This document shows positions 36,737-47,440 of a stretch of 64,000 nucleotides of DNA, piece after piece. The translations under genes and the position numbers were made by a program. The notes under the pieces are model-generated. The model was given only the letters and a program-made list of their open reading frames with translations. It was not told where the DNA came from and ran no database searches. Origin of the DNA: Lycium barbarum (lineage: Eukaryota; Streptophyta; Magnoliopsida; Solanales; Solanaceae); contig NC_083337.1 in assembly GCF_019175385.1 (NCBI RefSeq), positions 21,313,885-21,377,884 on the forward strand. Reading direction: 5' to 3'. How positions within the stretch are numbered: the stretch's first letter is position 1; every line of letters starts with the position of its first letter.

Positions 36737-37438
36737 TATTACACCTCGTGTTTTTTGTGTTATCGTATCATAAAGTGGATAACATGATAAGAAGGTAATA
36801 TTATGAGGTATTTAAATATTATGATAGTCGTATGTTAAGTTTTGAATTCCAACGAGTTGTGATACGAAAGTTGACAAAGGTCGTCGCAAGTTACGTTTGT
36901 AAATTTCACTGAAATTTGGGTCAGATGTCTATGAGCTTTTCTCTCAATCTACTTGGATTTACGAGGTGATCCACCTACCAAATCGAAGTTCTAACAGTCT
37001 AGTTTTCATAGAATTAAATCGTTTGTCAATATGACATTGGAGTGAGAGAAATTCACATTTCCTTCGGGGGACACAAACTGCCGCGGGACAGAAACTATGG
37101 TCGGTGGCTTAACTTAAGCCAAGTATATATAGGACCCATTACACGATTTTCTCCTCATTTCTTCCCCTTCAAAGACCTGGAAAACCCTAGTTTACTCTCT
37201 TAAGAATCCCTCCATCAATCACAACCCAATCCAAGAGTTAATCACACAACTCTAATGTAAGGAACAACGTGGCAATCATAGAATCGTCAATTTCTCATTG
37301 TTTCGTTTTTCAAAAGAAAGCTTCGTCTTGAAGTATCTTGAGTCGCAGAGTATCCATCATATTTTGAGGTATCATCTACCCTTCTCTTCATCTCTTTGAG
37401 CTTTACAAGTAATTAAACCTAGAAATTTGGTGGAAAAC
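36737..37438 (+). repeat. 5' LTR of C, left part
   Basis: It starts TATTACACCTCGTG and matches 54379-55077. TATA box TATATATA at 37124-37131. It stops at GGTGGAAAAC, where B is inserted; the sequence resumes at 47441 with CCCATAGAATAAGC, as in the 3' LTR (GGTGGAAAACCCTATAG). Confidence 0.9.
37124..37131 (+). promoter_or_regulatory. TATA box of C's 5' LTR
   Basis: GTATATATAGGACCC is conserved at the same place in the 3' LTR (54761-54773). A GGGACAGAAACTATGGTC segment lies just upstream in both. Confidence 0.7.
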
Positions 37439-37986
37439 TGTTACACCTCAGAACATTTCCCATTGGCACGCAAGTAAACGAACTAGTGAGGAATGGCATT
37501 TGATGACCCTAGTTGAGATTCTAAAGATGTTAAAGATGAGGGAAGAGGATTTCCAAGAGAAGGGAAAAGTATTTGATAAGTATCGGAAAGGGATTACGAG
37601 CAACGAGTTAGCCAGGACTTAGTGATGTCTTGGAGAAGAGTTATAACGTCCCTTAGATTGGTATTGAAGTGTTGAACAAGTGTTAAGAAGGTTCCGCAAG
37701 GATCGGAGATCAAACGAAGTGATGAGAATAAGTTCAGTGAACTGATGTGTTTTACGGCTCACTACACGGACCGTATAATGTTTTACGGACCGTATAATGG
37801 ACCGTAAAACCATCACAGTGGAGGTTGGTTGCTGGTGGAATTTTACGGTCAGTTATACGGACCGTAAAATGGTCACAGTGAAGTGGTGCAGGCAGACCCA
37901 TTTCACGGTCTATTATACGGACCGTATAACCATTATACGGACCGTATAATGGACCTTATAATGGAATCCGACAGACCAGTGAAATG

Positions 37987-38000
37987 TTATTAAATAAAGG
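37987..38000 (+). promoter_or_regulatory. TATA-like promoter element of B's 5' LTR
   Basis: TTATTAAATAAAGG lies directly downstream of the dyad cluster. It is conserved in the 3' LTR (45622-45635) and in position with the other LTRs. Confidence 0.6.
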
Positions 38001-39355
38001 ACCAAGTTCATGAAATCATATCAACATTTCCTTCCTCTCTCTAAAACATCTCTCTACATTTATTATACAGGTTTTCAAGGATTATAAGCCATCAACAACA
38101 TTAAATAAGTGAATCAAGAGTAAGAACCCAACAAGGATCATATAAAGTCAAGAAATCCAAATGGAGAAAAGCTAGGGTTTTACTCAAAGTGGAATATTAT
38201 CAACTAAAGCTCATCCCTACAACATCTAAGGTAAGCTTCATGATATTTATATGTTGTTTAAGGTATTGGAGAGTTAAAATACATGGATTGTAGAAAATAT
38301 GGTAAAATGGGTCATGAATGATGAATAGTGACATTTTGAGGAATAGTTTGAGTTGAATCATGAATGTTGTTGTGTCGTGATATGAATGTGTCATAAATGG
38401 TATTAAGATCATGAACTAGACACTTTAGGCGAATGGACGAAGTTGGGTATTATGACCATGAATATGGGTAAATTAGAAGCAAATTGAGAAACCTAGACAA
38501 TGCGGATAATGTGGATGACTAATGGCCATTGTTATGATATTAATGAAGGTAGAAACGCTATCATTGGAAGGGAACGTGCAAGTGTAGAATAGTCCAACGA
38601 GAAGGTATGTAAGGCTAACCCTTCTTTCATAAGGCATGATTCTTGGCCAAATTCCTAATTCCTCTATATGAGTATGTTGTCTTCACATGGTTGATATTCC
38701 GGGCTCATAAGCTCACGATCCTTGATATGTGCTACGATTGTACTACGCTCCTCACATGACGAGTAGGCCTATAATGTAGACGTAACGATAATGATAATGA
38801 TAGTAATAACGATGCTAAAGGTGCCTACGGGATATTATACTTATATGTGTGCCTATGAAGGGCTATAATGAAACCCCGAGCTTATAACGCCGGGTAGAAT
38901 ATATGTATATGATTATGTATAAAGTATGTATACAATTACGAAACGCGCGCACACCTCTGCAGATGTTACAGATAACCCTGAAGCCTTGGTAGGGCCAGGT
39001 ATGAGTGACCTTGAGCCTTGGTTGGCCAAGTATGTACGAAACACCGATCCTCTGAGGTCGGGTATGCTATGTAAATGTTATGTATATGAAATGACTAAGT
39101 ATATAATATGAATATATGCATGTGATAAGACTATGTATACGAATACGAGCACAATTATGGTACGAGTACTATTAAGGAATACGGACGATGATGTATGTAT
39201 ACGAGTACGTATGAGAAATGGAAACTCCCTATGAAAGGCAAGTAAGTGCTATGACGATGATATTATTTCCCCCCCCCCCCCCCCCCCCCCTCTTATGCTA
39301 TTTCATATGTTGTTCATGATGCTTATTTATTGTTGTTGCTCATGCTTTACATACT

Positions 39356-39396
39356 CAGTACATTCTTCGTACTGACGTCCTTTTGTTTGTGGATGT
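39356..39396 (+). other. Tandem double hairpin in B's 5' LTR
   Basis: CAGTAC(7 nt)GTACTG is followed at once by ACGTCC(10 nt)GGATGT, giving two stems of six pairs (one G-U). The same structure recurs in other LTRs with changed arms. Confidence 0.8.
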
Positions 39397-39858
39397 TGCG
39401 TCATGCCCGCAGGTGCACAGGGAGACAGACTTGATCCATAGCTGCCTATTCAGAGATTACATAGAGAGCTCCATTTCCTTCGGAGCCATATCTTTTGGGT
39501 ACTCATTCTTTTGCGTATATAATTATGGGCATAGCGGGGTCCTGTCCTGCTAATGTGATATGTTATACTCATAGAGGCTCGTAGTCATATGTATGTGGTT
39601 AGATATGTCCGACCTTGTCGGCCTACGTCTTGTATGCCATTTTGTCGGCCTTGTCGGCCTATGTACATTTGATGTGGCATAAATGTCAATTACGATATTA
39701 TGGTAATGTCGTCCAATGGGACTAGTTGACGAATGAATGGAAATGTATGTCTAGTTACGTGGCTCACCAAGATGTAAGCATAAGTGTAAGCTAAGAGGGT
39801 GTCGGGTGGGCTAGCACCAGGTGCTCGTCGCGGCCCCCTAGTCAGGTCGTGACAAAAG

Positions 39859-39870
39859 TGGTATCAGAGC
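39859..39870 (+). other. Primer binding site of element B
   Basis: TGGTATCAGAGC, four bases after the 5' LTR. Complementary to initiator tRNA-Met. Confidence 0.95.
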
Positions 39871-40064
39871 AGTTCAGTCTTAGGGTGTGTCTACGAGCCG
39901 TGTCTAGTTGAGTCTTAGTTATGGGTGTGTTGCGCGCCACACTTATAAACAAGAAGCTGCGGACATTTTAGGAATAAATGACATTCCTTCTTCATTGGAA
40001 TTGTGCGATAGAGCCATGATGTAAGAAATTCTTGTTCCTTAATCGTGTGTTGTGTATTTCAGAG

Positions 40065-41411
40065 ATGCCCAAAAAGGGAAAGACTACGGCAGTCCAAAAG
40101 GGCAAGACGGTGGCAGAAAAACGGGCTGAAAGAGCACCGCCACCGGTGGTAGAGGAAAGCGAGTCCCAGAGTGCGGCTCAATCTCAGTCCTCCCAGACAG
40201 TGCCTATCTCTGAGGAGCGTGAGGGAGCCTCGGCCCCAGCTCCAGCACCTCTAGCTCCCCCATCAAATGCTTCGGGCCAAGATGTAAAAGAGGCCATTAA
40301 TTTGTTGACTCAGTTGGTTGCGGCCCAGGCTCAGAGGCAAAGTTCAGGGCATGGTGATAGGGCTGTTAGCGCAAGGGCCCGTGACTTTATTACTTTGAAC
40401 GCTCTGAAATTCTTTGGGTCAAAACCGGAGGAGGATCCCCAGGACTTTATTGATGGTATGCTAAGGACGCTCCGGTTGATACATGCTTCGGACACCGAGT
40501 CAATGGAATTAGCGTCATATAGATTGAGAGATGTCTCGATTCAGTGGTATACGGTATGGATGGCATCACGGGGAGCAAATGCACCTCCCCCGGTATGGCA
40601 AGAGTTTGTTGATGCTTTTCTCCGTCATTATATGCCTCCAGAAGTTCGGCGAGCTAGGGTTGATAAATTCTTGAACTTGAGGCAAGGTAGTATGAGTGCC
40701 CTAGAGTATAGCCTCCGTTTTAACTCCTTGGCTAGGTATGCTTCGGTCATGGTAGCAGATATGGGCGACAGGGTACATCGATTTGTAAAGGGCCTAGGGA
40801 CACATTTGATGGATAAATGCTTAACTGCGTCCCTTCAGGACGGTATGGATATTGCACGGATTCAGGCACATGCTCAGAACTTAGAAGAAAACCTACAGCA
40901 GCGGAGAAGTGAACGCGATCAGGATAGGGGTCATAGTAAGAGGGCCAGATCTTCAGGCCCAATGAGTGAGTCCAAAGGCGGACACAGGCAGCAGTTTCCT
41001 AGACATTCAGGCTACTCTATGACCAGTGCACCTCCACGATTTTCAGGCCAGAGCCTTGATAGATCTACTCATCCCGGGCCGAGTCAGAGTTATTCGGGGT
41101 CCCAATTTAGAGGTGATTCAGGCCAGTCAAGGTCACCTATACCATGATGTTCCCAGTGTAGGAAGTCGCATTGGGGTCAATGCCGATTGGTTTCAGATGT
41201 TTGCTATTCATATGGTCGACCAAGCCATATTATGCGTGATTGCCCCTCAGTACATGGTAGAGGTAGGACCCTTCCATCAGGGTCGGTAGCCGGATCTTCG
41301 GCATCTGTACGCCCCACGGGGCCAGGTTCACATGTGCCAGTAGGCCATGGTAGAGGCAGAGAGAGAGCTCCAAGTTCTAGCGGTCCTCAGCACCGTATCT
41401 ATGCTTTGGCT
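40065..41411 (+). pseudogene. Element B gag
   Basis: I place the start at ATG 40065 (MPKKGKTT), which matches A's gag start. An upstream in-frame extension lacks an ATG. Residues 1-80 are a Lys/Pro/Ala/Ser-rich region. The gag core follows, with FFGSKPEEDPQDFIDGM, YMPPEVRRARVDKFLNLRQG and MGDRVHRFVKGLGTHL. A Gln/Arg/Ser-rich tail ends at TGA 41145-41147, where A has CGA. The frame continues through one intact knuckle (CSQCRKSHWGQC) and a second that has lost a Cys (CYSYGRPSHIMRDC), to a second TGA (41412-41414). Apart from these stops, gag is in one frame. Confidence 0.9.
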
Positions 41412-41414
41412 TGA

Positions 41415-42026
41415 CGCCAAGATCTTGAGTCTTCTCCTGACGTGGTCACAGGTATATTATCGGTATTCTGTCATGATGTATATGCTTTGATTGATCCGGG
41501 CTCCACATTATCACATGTTACTCCTTATATTGCGGGTCAATTTATAGTTGAGCCGGAGTCGAGCAAACCTTTTGAGGTGTCTACACCCGTGGGTGAATCG
41601 GTAATAGCTAGCCGAGTATATAGAGATTGTGTAGTTACGATTTGTGATCGTCGTACCATGATTGATTTTCATGAGCTAGAAATGGTAGACTTTGATGTTA
41701 TTATGGGCATGGATTGGTTGGCTTCTTGTTACGCCAATGTCGATTGTCGAATGAAAATTGTTCGTTTCCAATTTCCGGGAGAACCAGTCTTAGAATGGAA
41801 AGGGAATACGGTGTCACCAAAAGGTAGGTTTATTTCCTACTTAAAGGCAAGGAAGATGATCACGAAAGGCTGTATTTATCATCTAGTGCGAGTTCAAGAT
41901 GTAGAAGCTGAATCGCCGACTCTTCAGTCAGTTTCCGTAGTGAATGAATTTCCGGATGTGTTCCCGGAAGAGCTCCCAGGCCTTCCTCCCGAGGGGGAGA
42001 TTGATTTTTCCATTGATGTATTGTGA
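41415..42026 (+). pseudogene. Element B protease and linker to RT
   Basis: Same frame as gag. It contains VTGILSVFCHDVYALIDPGSTL, where the catalytic Asp of the retroviral-type protease is in IDPGST, then [20 protein letters not shown], a conserved flap-side segment of chromovirus proteases. The linker [22 protein letters not shown] leads to RT. It ends at TGA 42024-42026. The protease would process Gag-Pol. No start codon is expected because pol is made as a fusion with gag. Confidence 0.85.
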
Positions 42027-42665
42027 GGCACTAAACCCATATCTATTCCTTCGTATAGAATGGAACCCGCAGAATTGAAAGAGTTGAAGGAGCAACTGAA
42101 GGATTTGCTTGACAAAGGCTTCATTTGGCCTAGTTCATCCCCGTGGGGAGCACCCGTATTGTTTGTCCGAAAGAAAGTTGGCTCCTTGAGAATGTGCATT
42201 GATTATAGGAAATTGAATAAAGTGACGATTAAGAATAAATATCCTCTTCCGAGGATTGTTGATTTGTTTGATCAATTGCAAGGTGCCAAATGGTTTTCCA
42301 TGATTGATTTGAGGTCCAGGTATCGCCAAGTGAGAGTTAGGGAGAAAGATATCCCTAAGACAGCCTTCAGAACAAGATATGGTCATTTCGAATTCCGGGT
42401 GATGTCATTTGGGCTAACGAACGCGCCAGCGGTATTTATGGATTTGATGAATAATGTGTTCAGGCCCTTCATGGATTTATTTGTGATAGTATTTATCGAT
42501 GACATCTTGGTGTATTCTATATCCGAGGCAGAACATACGGATCATTTGCGTATTGTCCTCGGAGTTCTTCGAACTCGAGAGTTATTTGCAAAATTTTCCA
42601 AATGCGAGTTCTGGTTGAACCCAGTGGCATTTTTAGGGCATATTGTTGCAGCTGATGGTATTTGA
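42027..42665 (+). pseudogene. Element B reverse transcriptase
   Basis: The open part (42060-42665, 201 codons) holds the full finger-palm region: [75 protein letters not shown], and the catalytic FIDD at residues 145-148 of this stretch, then [17 protein letters not shown]. It ends at TGA 42663-42665, where A reads CGA. Same frame as gag and protease, so only point stops break the polyprotein here. Confidence 0.93.
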
Positions 42666-43462
42666 GTGGATAGTCAAAAGATTGAGGCCGTGAAAACTTG
42701 GCCAAGGCCCACAACTCCTACAGAGGTTCGTAGTTTTCTGGGCTTAGCAGGTTATTACAAGAGGTTTGTTGAAGGTTTTTCTTCTATTTCTGCACCACTC
42801 ACAAAGTTGACCCAGAAATCAGCAAAGTTTCAATGGACAGACGCTTGCGAGCACAGTTTCCAAGAGCTAAAGGGTAGATTGACTTCTGCCGAGTCTTGAC
42901 ACTTCCAGAGGAATTGGAAGGATATGTCGTTTATTGCGATGCTTCAGATGTTGGGCTAGGCTGCATGTTGATGCAACATGGCAAGGTGATTGCATATGCC
43001 TCAAGGCAATTGCCAAAACATGAACAGAATTATCCTACCCATGATCTAGAATTAGCCGCAGTGGTTCATGCATTAAAGATATGGAGACATTATTTATATG
43101 GTGTCCACGTGGATATTTATACAGATCATAAGAGTCTTCAATACATCTTCAAGCAGAAAGAGTTAAATTTGCGGCAACGACAATGGTTGGAATTGCTGAA
43201 AGACTACGATGTTGATATTTTGTATCACCCCGGAAAAGCAAATGTTGTGGCTGATGCTCTTAGCCGGAGATCGATGGGAAGTCTAAGTGATGTACGACCC
43301 GAAAAGAGAGGAATGGCCCGTGAACTCCAACAGTTAGCTAGACTAGGAGTCCGAGTAGTGGACTTAGGTAGCAGCAGAGCTATTATTCAGAATTCGGCGG
43401 TTTCGTCACTGGTAGCGGAAGTGAAAGAGCGACAATATGAGGATCCCATGCTAGTGCAGTAA
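42666..43462 (+). pseudogene. Element B RT connection and RNase H
   Basis: The first frame (42666-42899) carries the RT thumb/connection with [16 protein letters not shown] and [12 protein letters not shown] net one-base loss near 42885 shifts the frame. The second frame (42896-43462) is RNase H with [33 protein letters not shown] and [11 protein letters not shown], supplying the D, E and D of the active site, then [17 protein letters not shown] at the domain end. A spacer with VKERQYEDP follows, ending at TAA 43460-43462. Confidence 0.9.
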
Positions 43463-43786
43463 AGAAACACACCCCCTCAGAAAGATGAGTCATCGTTTGA
43501 TATTTCAGGAGACGGGGTTCTCCGATGTAGAGGAAGATTATGTGTTCCCGATGTGGTTAGTCTACGCCACCAGATATTGAAAGAGGCTCATTGTTCCCGT
43601 TACTCCGTTCACCCCGGAGCGACGAAGATGTATCATGATCTTAAGTCCATATATTGATGGAATGGGATGAAGAAAGATGTAGCGGAGTTTGTAGCTCAAT
43701 GTCCTAATTGCCAACAAGTGAAAATCGAGCACCAAAAGCCGGGTGGACTGTTGCAAGCTATAGAAATCCCAACTTGGAAGTGAGAA
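43463..43786 (+). pseudogene. Element B integrase zinc-binding domain
   Basis: Continuing in frame, the sequence reads LRHQILKEAHCSRYSVHPG with the paired His, and [10 protein letters not shown] with the paired Cys of the HHCC integrase domain. Two TGA codons interrupt it, one in place of a Trp near 43655 and one near 43782 just before the core. Both fit TGG to TGA changes. It leads directly into the core at 43787. Confidence 0.8.
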
Positions 43787-45064
43787 GTGATTAACATGGA
43801 CTTCATTTCAGTCTTACCCCATTCTCGATGTAAATATGATTCCATATGGGTGATCGTGGATAGACTCACCAAGTCAGCTCATTTCTTACCGGTCAGGACA
43901 ACCTATGTGGCAGAAGATTATGCCAAGCTTTATCTTAAAGAGATAGAGAGACTCCATGGCGTTCCGGTATCGATTATCTCTGATAGAGGGACTCAGTTTA
44001 CGGCAAAGTTTTGGAAGTCCTTCCAAGAGGGTCTAGGGACCCAAGTGCGCCTCAGCACGGCATTTCATCCACAGACTGATGGGCAAGCTGAACGTACTAT
44101 TCTGACTCTTGAGGATATATTACGGGCATGTATGATAGACTTTGGAGGAAATTGGGAAGATCATTTGCCACTCATTGAATTTGCTTACAATAATAGTTAT
44201 CATTCTATCATTCAAATGGCACCGTATGAAGCCTTATATGGGCGAAAGTGTAGATCCCCAATCGGGTGGTTCGAAACAGGAGAGGCCCAGTTGATAGGGC
44301 CAGATTTGGTTCAACAGGCCATAGAGAAAGTCAAGCTCATACAAGATCGGTTGTTAGCGGCTCAAAGTCGTCAAAAGTCCTATGCGGATAACCGTCGAAG
44401 AGACTTAGAGTTCGAAGTGAAAGATTGGGTATTCTTGAAAGTGTCGCCAATGAAGGGCGTCATGAGGTTTGGCAAAAAGGGGAAGCTTAGTCCCCGATAT
44501 ATTGGGCCATATGAAATTGTGCGCAAAATAGGCAAAGTGGCCTATGAGTTAGATCTACCTCCCGAGTTGGAGTCAGTCCATCCAATATTTCACGTCTCGA
44601 TACTTAGGAAATGTATTGGAGATCCTACTAGGATCGTCCCAGTAAATGATGTGCAAGTGACAGAGAAATTGACCTATGAAGAGGTACCCATTGCCATGTT
44701 AGATAGGCAAGTACGGAGCATTAGAAATAAAGAAGTAGCCTCGGTTAAGGTTCTGTGGAGAAGCGGTAAACGAGAGGAAATGACATGGGAAGCGGAAGAA
44801 AGTATGCGATCCAAATATCCCCATTTATTTCAGCCTTTGGACGAGGGCCAAGATGAGACGTCGAAATCACAAGGTATGTATGTTTTCCTTTTATGCTTTT
44901 GGGTCGTGTGTGGCCAAATTTTATGCTATTGTGTTGTAGCCCTGTGTGGCATCGATATTATGGGTTGTTGTGGCAGGATGGTAGTGCCATATTATAGGGG
45001 AAACTCTAGCAAAATTTTTATAGGATTAGCGAACACTTTAACATTCGGGGACGAATGTTCTTAA
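43787..45064 (+). pseudogene. Element B integrase core, GPY/F module and chromodomain with C-terminal extension
   Basis: The longest open frame in the window (425 codons), part of pol and not an independent gene. The catalytic triad is intact: Asp in NMDF, D66 in SDRG and E102 in QAERTI, giving the D-x35-E spacing. SPRYIGPYEIV near residue 235 is the GPY/F module. The chromodomain spans about residues 300-350 (LDRQVRSIRNKEVASVKVLW to WEAEESM). After PHLF and DETSK, where A's frame stops, B continues about 65 codons into a Cys-rich hydrophobic tail reaching the PPT. I take this tail as read-through of 3' non-coding sequence. Confidence 0.93.
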
Positions 45065-45075
45065 GAGGGCAAGAA
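45062..45075 (+). other. Polypurine tract of element B
   Basis: TAAGAGGGCAAGAA precedes the 3' LTR. One C interrupts the purine run seen in C (AAGGGGGAAGGA). The GGGGACGAATGTTC motif lies just upstream. Confidence 0.75.
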
Positions 45076-47435
45076 TGTTACACCTCGGAAAATTTTCCGT
45101 TGGCACGCAAGTAAATGAACTAGTGAGGAATGGCATTTGATGACCCTAGTTGAGATTCTAAAGATGTTAGAGATGAGGGAAGAGGATTTCCAAGAGAAGG
45201 CAAAAGTATTTGATAAGTATGGGAAAGGGATTACGAGCAACGAGTTAGCTAGGACTTAGTGATGTCTTGGAGAAGAGTTATAACATCCCTTAGATTGGTA
45301 TTGAAGTGTTGAACAAGTGTTAAGAAGGTTCCGCAAGGATCGGAGATCAAACGAAGTGATGAGAATAAGTTCAGTGAACTGATGAGTTTTACGGCTCACT
45401 ACACAGACCGTATAATGTTTTACGGACCGTATAATGGATCGTAAAACCATCACAGTGGAGGTTGGTTGCTGGTGGAATTTTACGGTCAGTTATACAGACC
45501 GTATAAATTTATATGGACCGTATAACGAACCGTCAAATGGTCACAGTGAAGGGGTGCAGGCAGACCCATTTCACGGTCTATTATACGGACCGTATAATGG
45601 AACCCGACAAATCAGTGAAATGTTATTAAATAAAGGACCAAGTTCATGAAATCATTTCAACATTTCCTTCCTCTCTCTAAAACATCTCTATACATTTATT
45701 ATACAAGTTTTCAAGGATTATAAGCCATCAACAACATTAAATAAGTGAATCAAGAGTAAGAACCCATCAAGGATCATCTAAAGTCAAGAAATCCAAATGG
45801 AGAAAAGCTAGGGTTTTACTCAAAGTGGAATATTATCAACTAAGGCTCGTCCCTACAACAACTAAGGTAAGATTCATGCTATTTATATTTTGTTTAAGGT
45901 ATTGGAGAGTTAAAATACATGGATTGTAGAAAAGTGACATTTTGAGGAATAGTTTGAGTTGAATCATGAATGTTGTTGTGTCGTGATATGAATGTGTTAT
46001 AAATGGTATTAAGATCATGAACTAGACACTTTAGGCGATGGACGAAGTTGGGTGTTATGACCTTGAATATGGGTAAATTAGAAGCAAATTGAGAAACCTA
46101 GACAATGTGGATAATGTGGATGACTAATGGCCATTGTTATGATATTAATGAAGGTAGAAACGCTAACATTGGATGGGAACGTGCAAGTGTAGAATAGTCC
46201 GACGAGAAGGTATGTAAGGCTAACCCTTCTTTCATAAGGCATGATTCTTGGCCAAATTCCTAATTCCTCTATATGAGTATGTTGTCTTCACATGATTGAC
46301 ATTCCGAGCTCATAAGCTCACGATCCTTGATATGTGCTACGATTGTACTACGCTCCTCACATGAAGAGTAGGCCTATAACGTAGACGTAACGATAATGAT
46401 AATGATAGTAATAATGATGCTACAGGTGCCTACGGGCTATTATACTTATATGTGTGCCTATGAAGGGATATAATGAAACCCCGAGCTTATAACGCCGGGT
46501 AGAATATATGCATATGATTATGTATAAAGTATGTATACGATTACGAAATGCGTGCACACCTCTGCAGATGGTACGGATAACCCTGAAGCCTTGGTAGGGC
46601 CAGGTATGAGTGACCTTGAGCCTTGGTTGGCCAAGTATGTATGAAACACCGATCCTCTGAGGTCAGGTATGCTATGTAAATGTTATGTATATGAAATGAC
46701 TAAGTATATAATATGAATATGAATGTGATAAGACTATGTATATGAATACGAGCACAATTCTGGTACGAGTATTATTATGGAATACGGACGATGATGTATA
46801 TATACGAGTACGTATGAGAAATGGAAACTCCCTATGAAAGGCAAGTAAGTTGATATTATTCCCCCCCCCCCCTCCTATGCTATTTCATATGTTGTTCGTG
46901 ATGCTTATTTATTGATGTTGCTCATGCTTTACATACTCAGTACATTCTTCGTACTGACGTCCTTTTATTTGTGGACGCTGCATCATGCCCGCAGGTGCAC
47001 AGGGAGACAGACTTGATCCATAGTTGCCTATCAGAGATTACATAGAGAGCTCCATTTCCTTCGGAGCCATATCTTTTGGGTACTCATTGTTTTGCGTATA
47101 TAATTATGGGCATAGCAGGGTCCTGTCCCGCTAATGTGATATGTTATACTCTTAGAGGCTCGTAGTCATGTGTATGTGGTTAGATATGTCCGGCCTTGTC
47201 GGCCTACGTCTTGTATGCCATTTTGTCGGCCTTGTCGGCCTATGTACATTTGATGTGGCATAAATGTCAATTACGATATTATGGTAATGTCGTCCAATGG
47301 GACTAGTTGATGAATGAATGGAAATGTATGTCTAATTACGTGGCTCACCTAGATGTAAGCATAAGAGTAAGCTAAGAGGGTGCCGGGTGGGCTAGCACCG
47401 GGTGCTCGTCGCGGCCCCCTAGTCGGGTCGTGACA
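45076..47435 (+). repeat. 3' LTR of element B
   Basis: TGTTACACCTCGG to GGTCGTGACA. Close to the 5' LTR, but with a different set of dyads at 45395-45600, a C tract of 12 (46861-46872) instead of 22, and short deletions. Hairpin module 46938-46978. Confidence 0.95.
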
Positions 47436-47440
47436 AAAAC

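Larger units (their letters stand above)
37439..39854 (+). repeat. 5' LTR of element B
   Basis: TGTTACACCTCAG to GGTCGTGACA. Dyads in U3 at 37755-37960, including TTATACGGACCGTATAA at 37913-37929 and again at 37933-37949. TATA-like TTATTAAATAAAGG at about 37987-38000. A run of 22 C at 39269-39290. Hairpin module 39356-39396. Confidence 0.95.
37434..47440 (+). mobile_element. Element B: Tekay/Del chromovirus, youngest large insertion
   Basis: B spans 37439-47435 with perfect TSD AAAAC (37434-37438 and 47436-47440). LTRs are 2416 bp (37439-39854) and 2360 bp (45076-47435), both TG...CA. PBS 39859-39870; internal region 5.2 kb; plus strand. Gag-pol is complete in domain order but has several stops and one frameshift. 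The two LTRs are close in sequence but differ in dyad number and in the length of a C tract. Confidence 0.95.

Noticed and set aside
37619..37816. Minus-strand 65-codon frame repeated at 45256-45453
   Set aside because: It repeats only because both copies lie in B's LTRs, and it runs through the dyad cluster. No coding signal.
43787..45064. Independent intact gene of 425 codons
   Set aside because: It lacks its own start. It is the integrase-chromodomain end of B's pol polyprotein, continuous with upstream pol.
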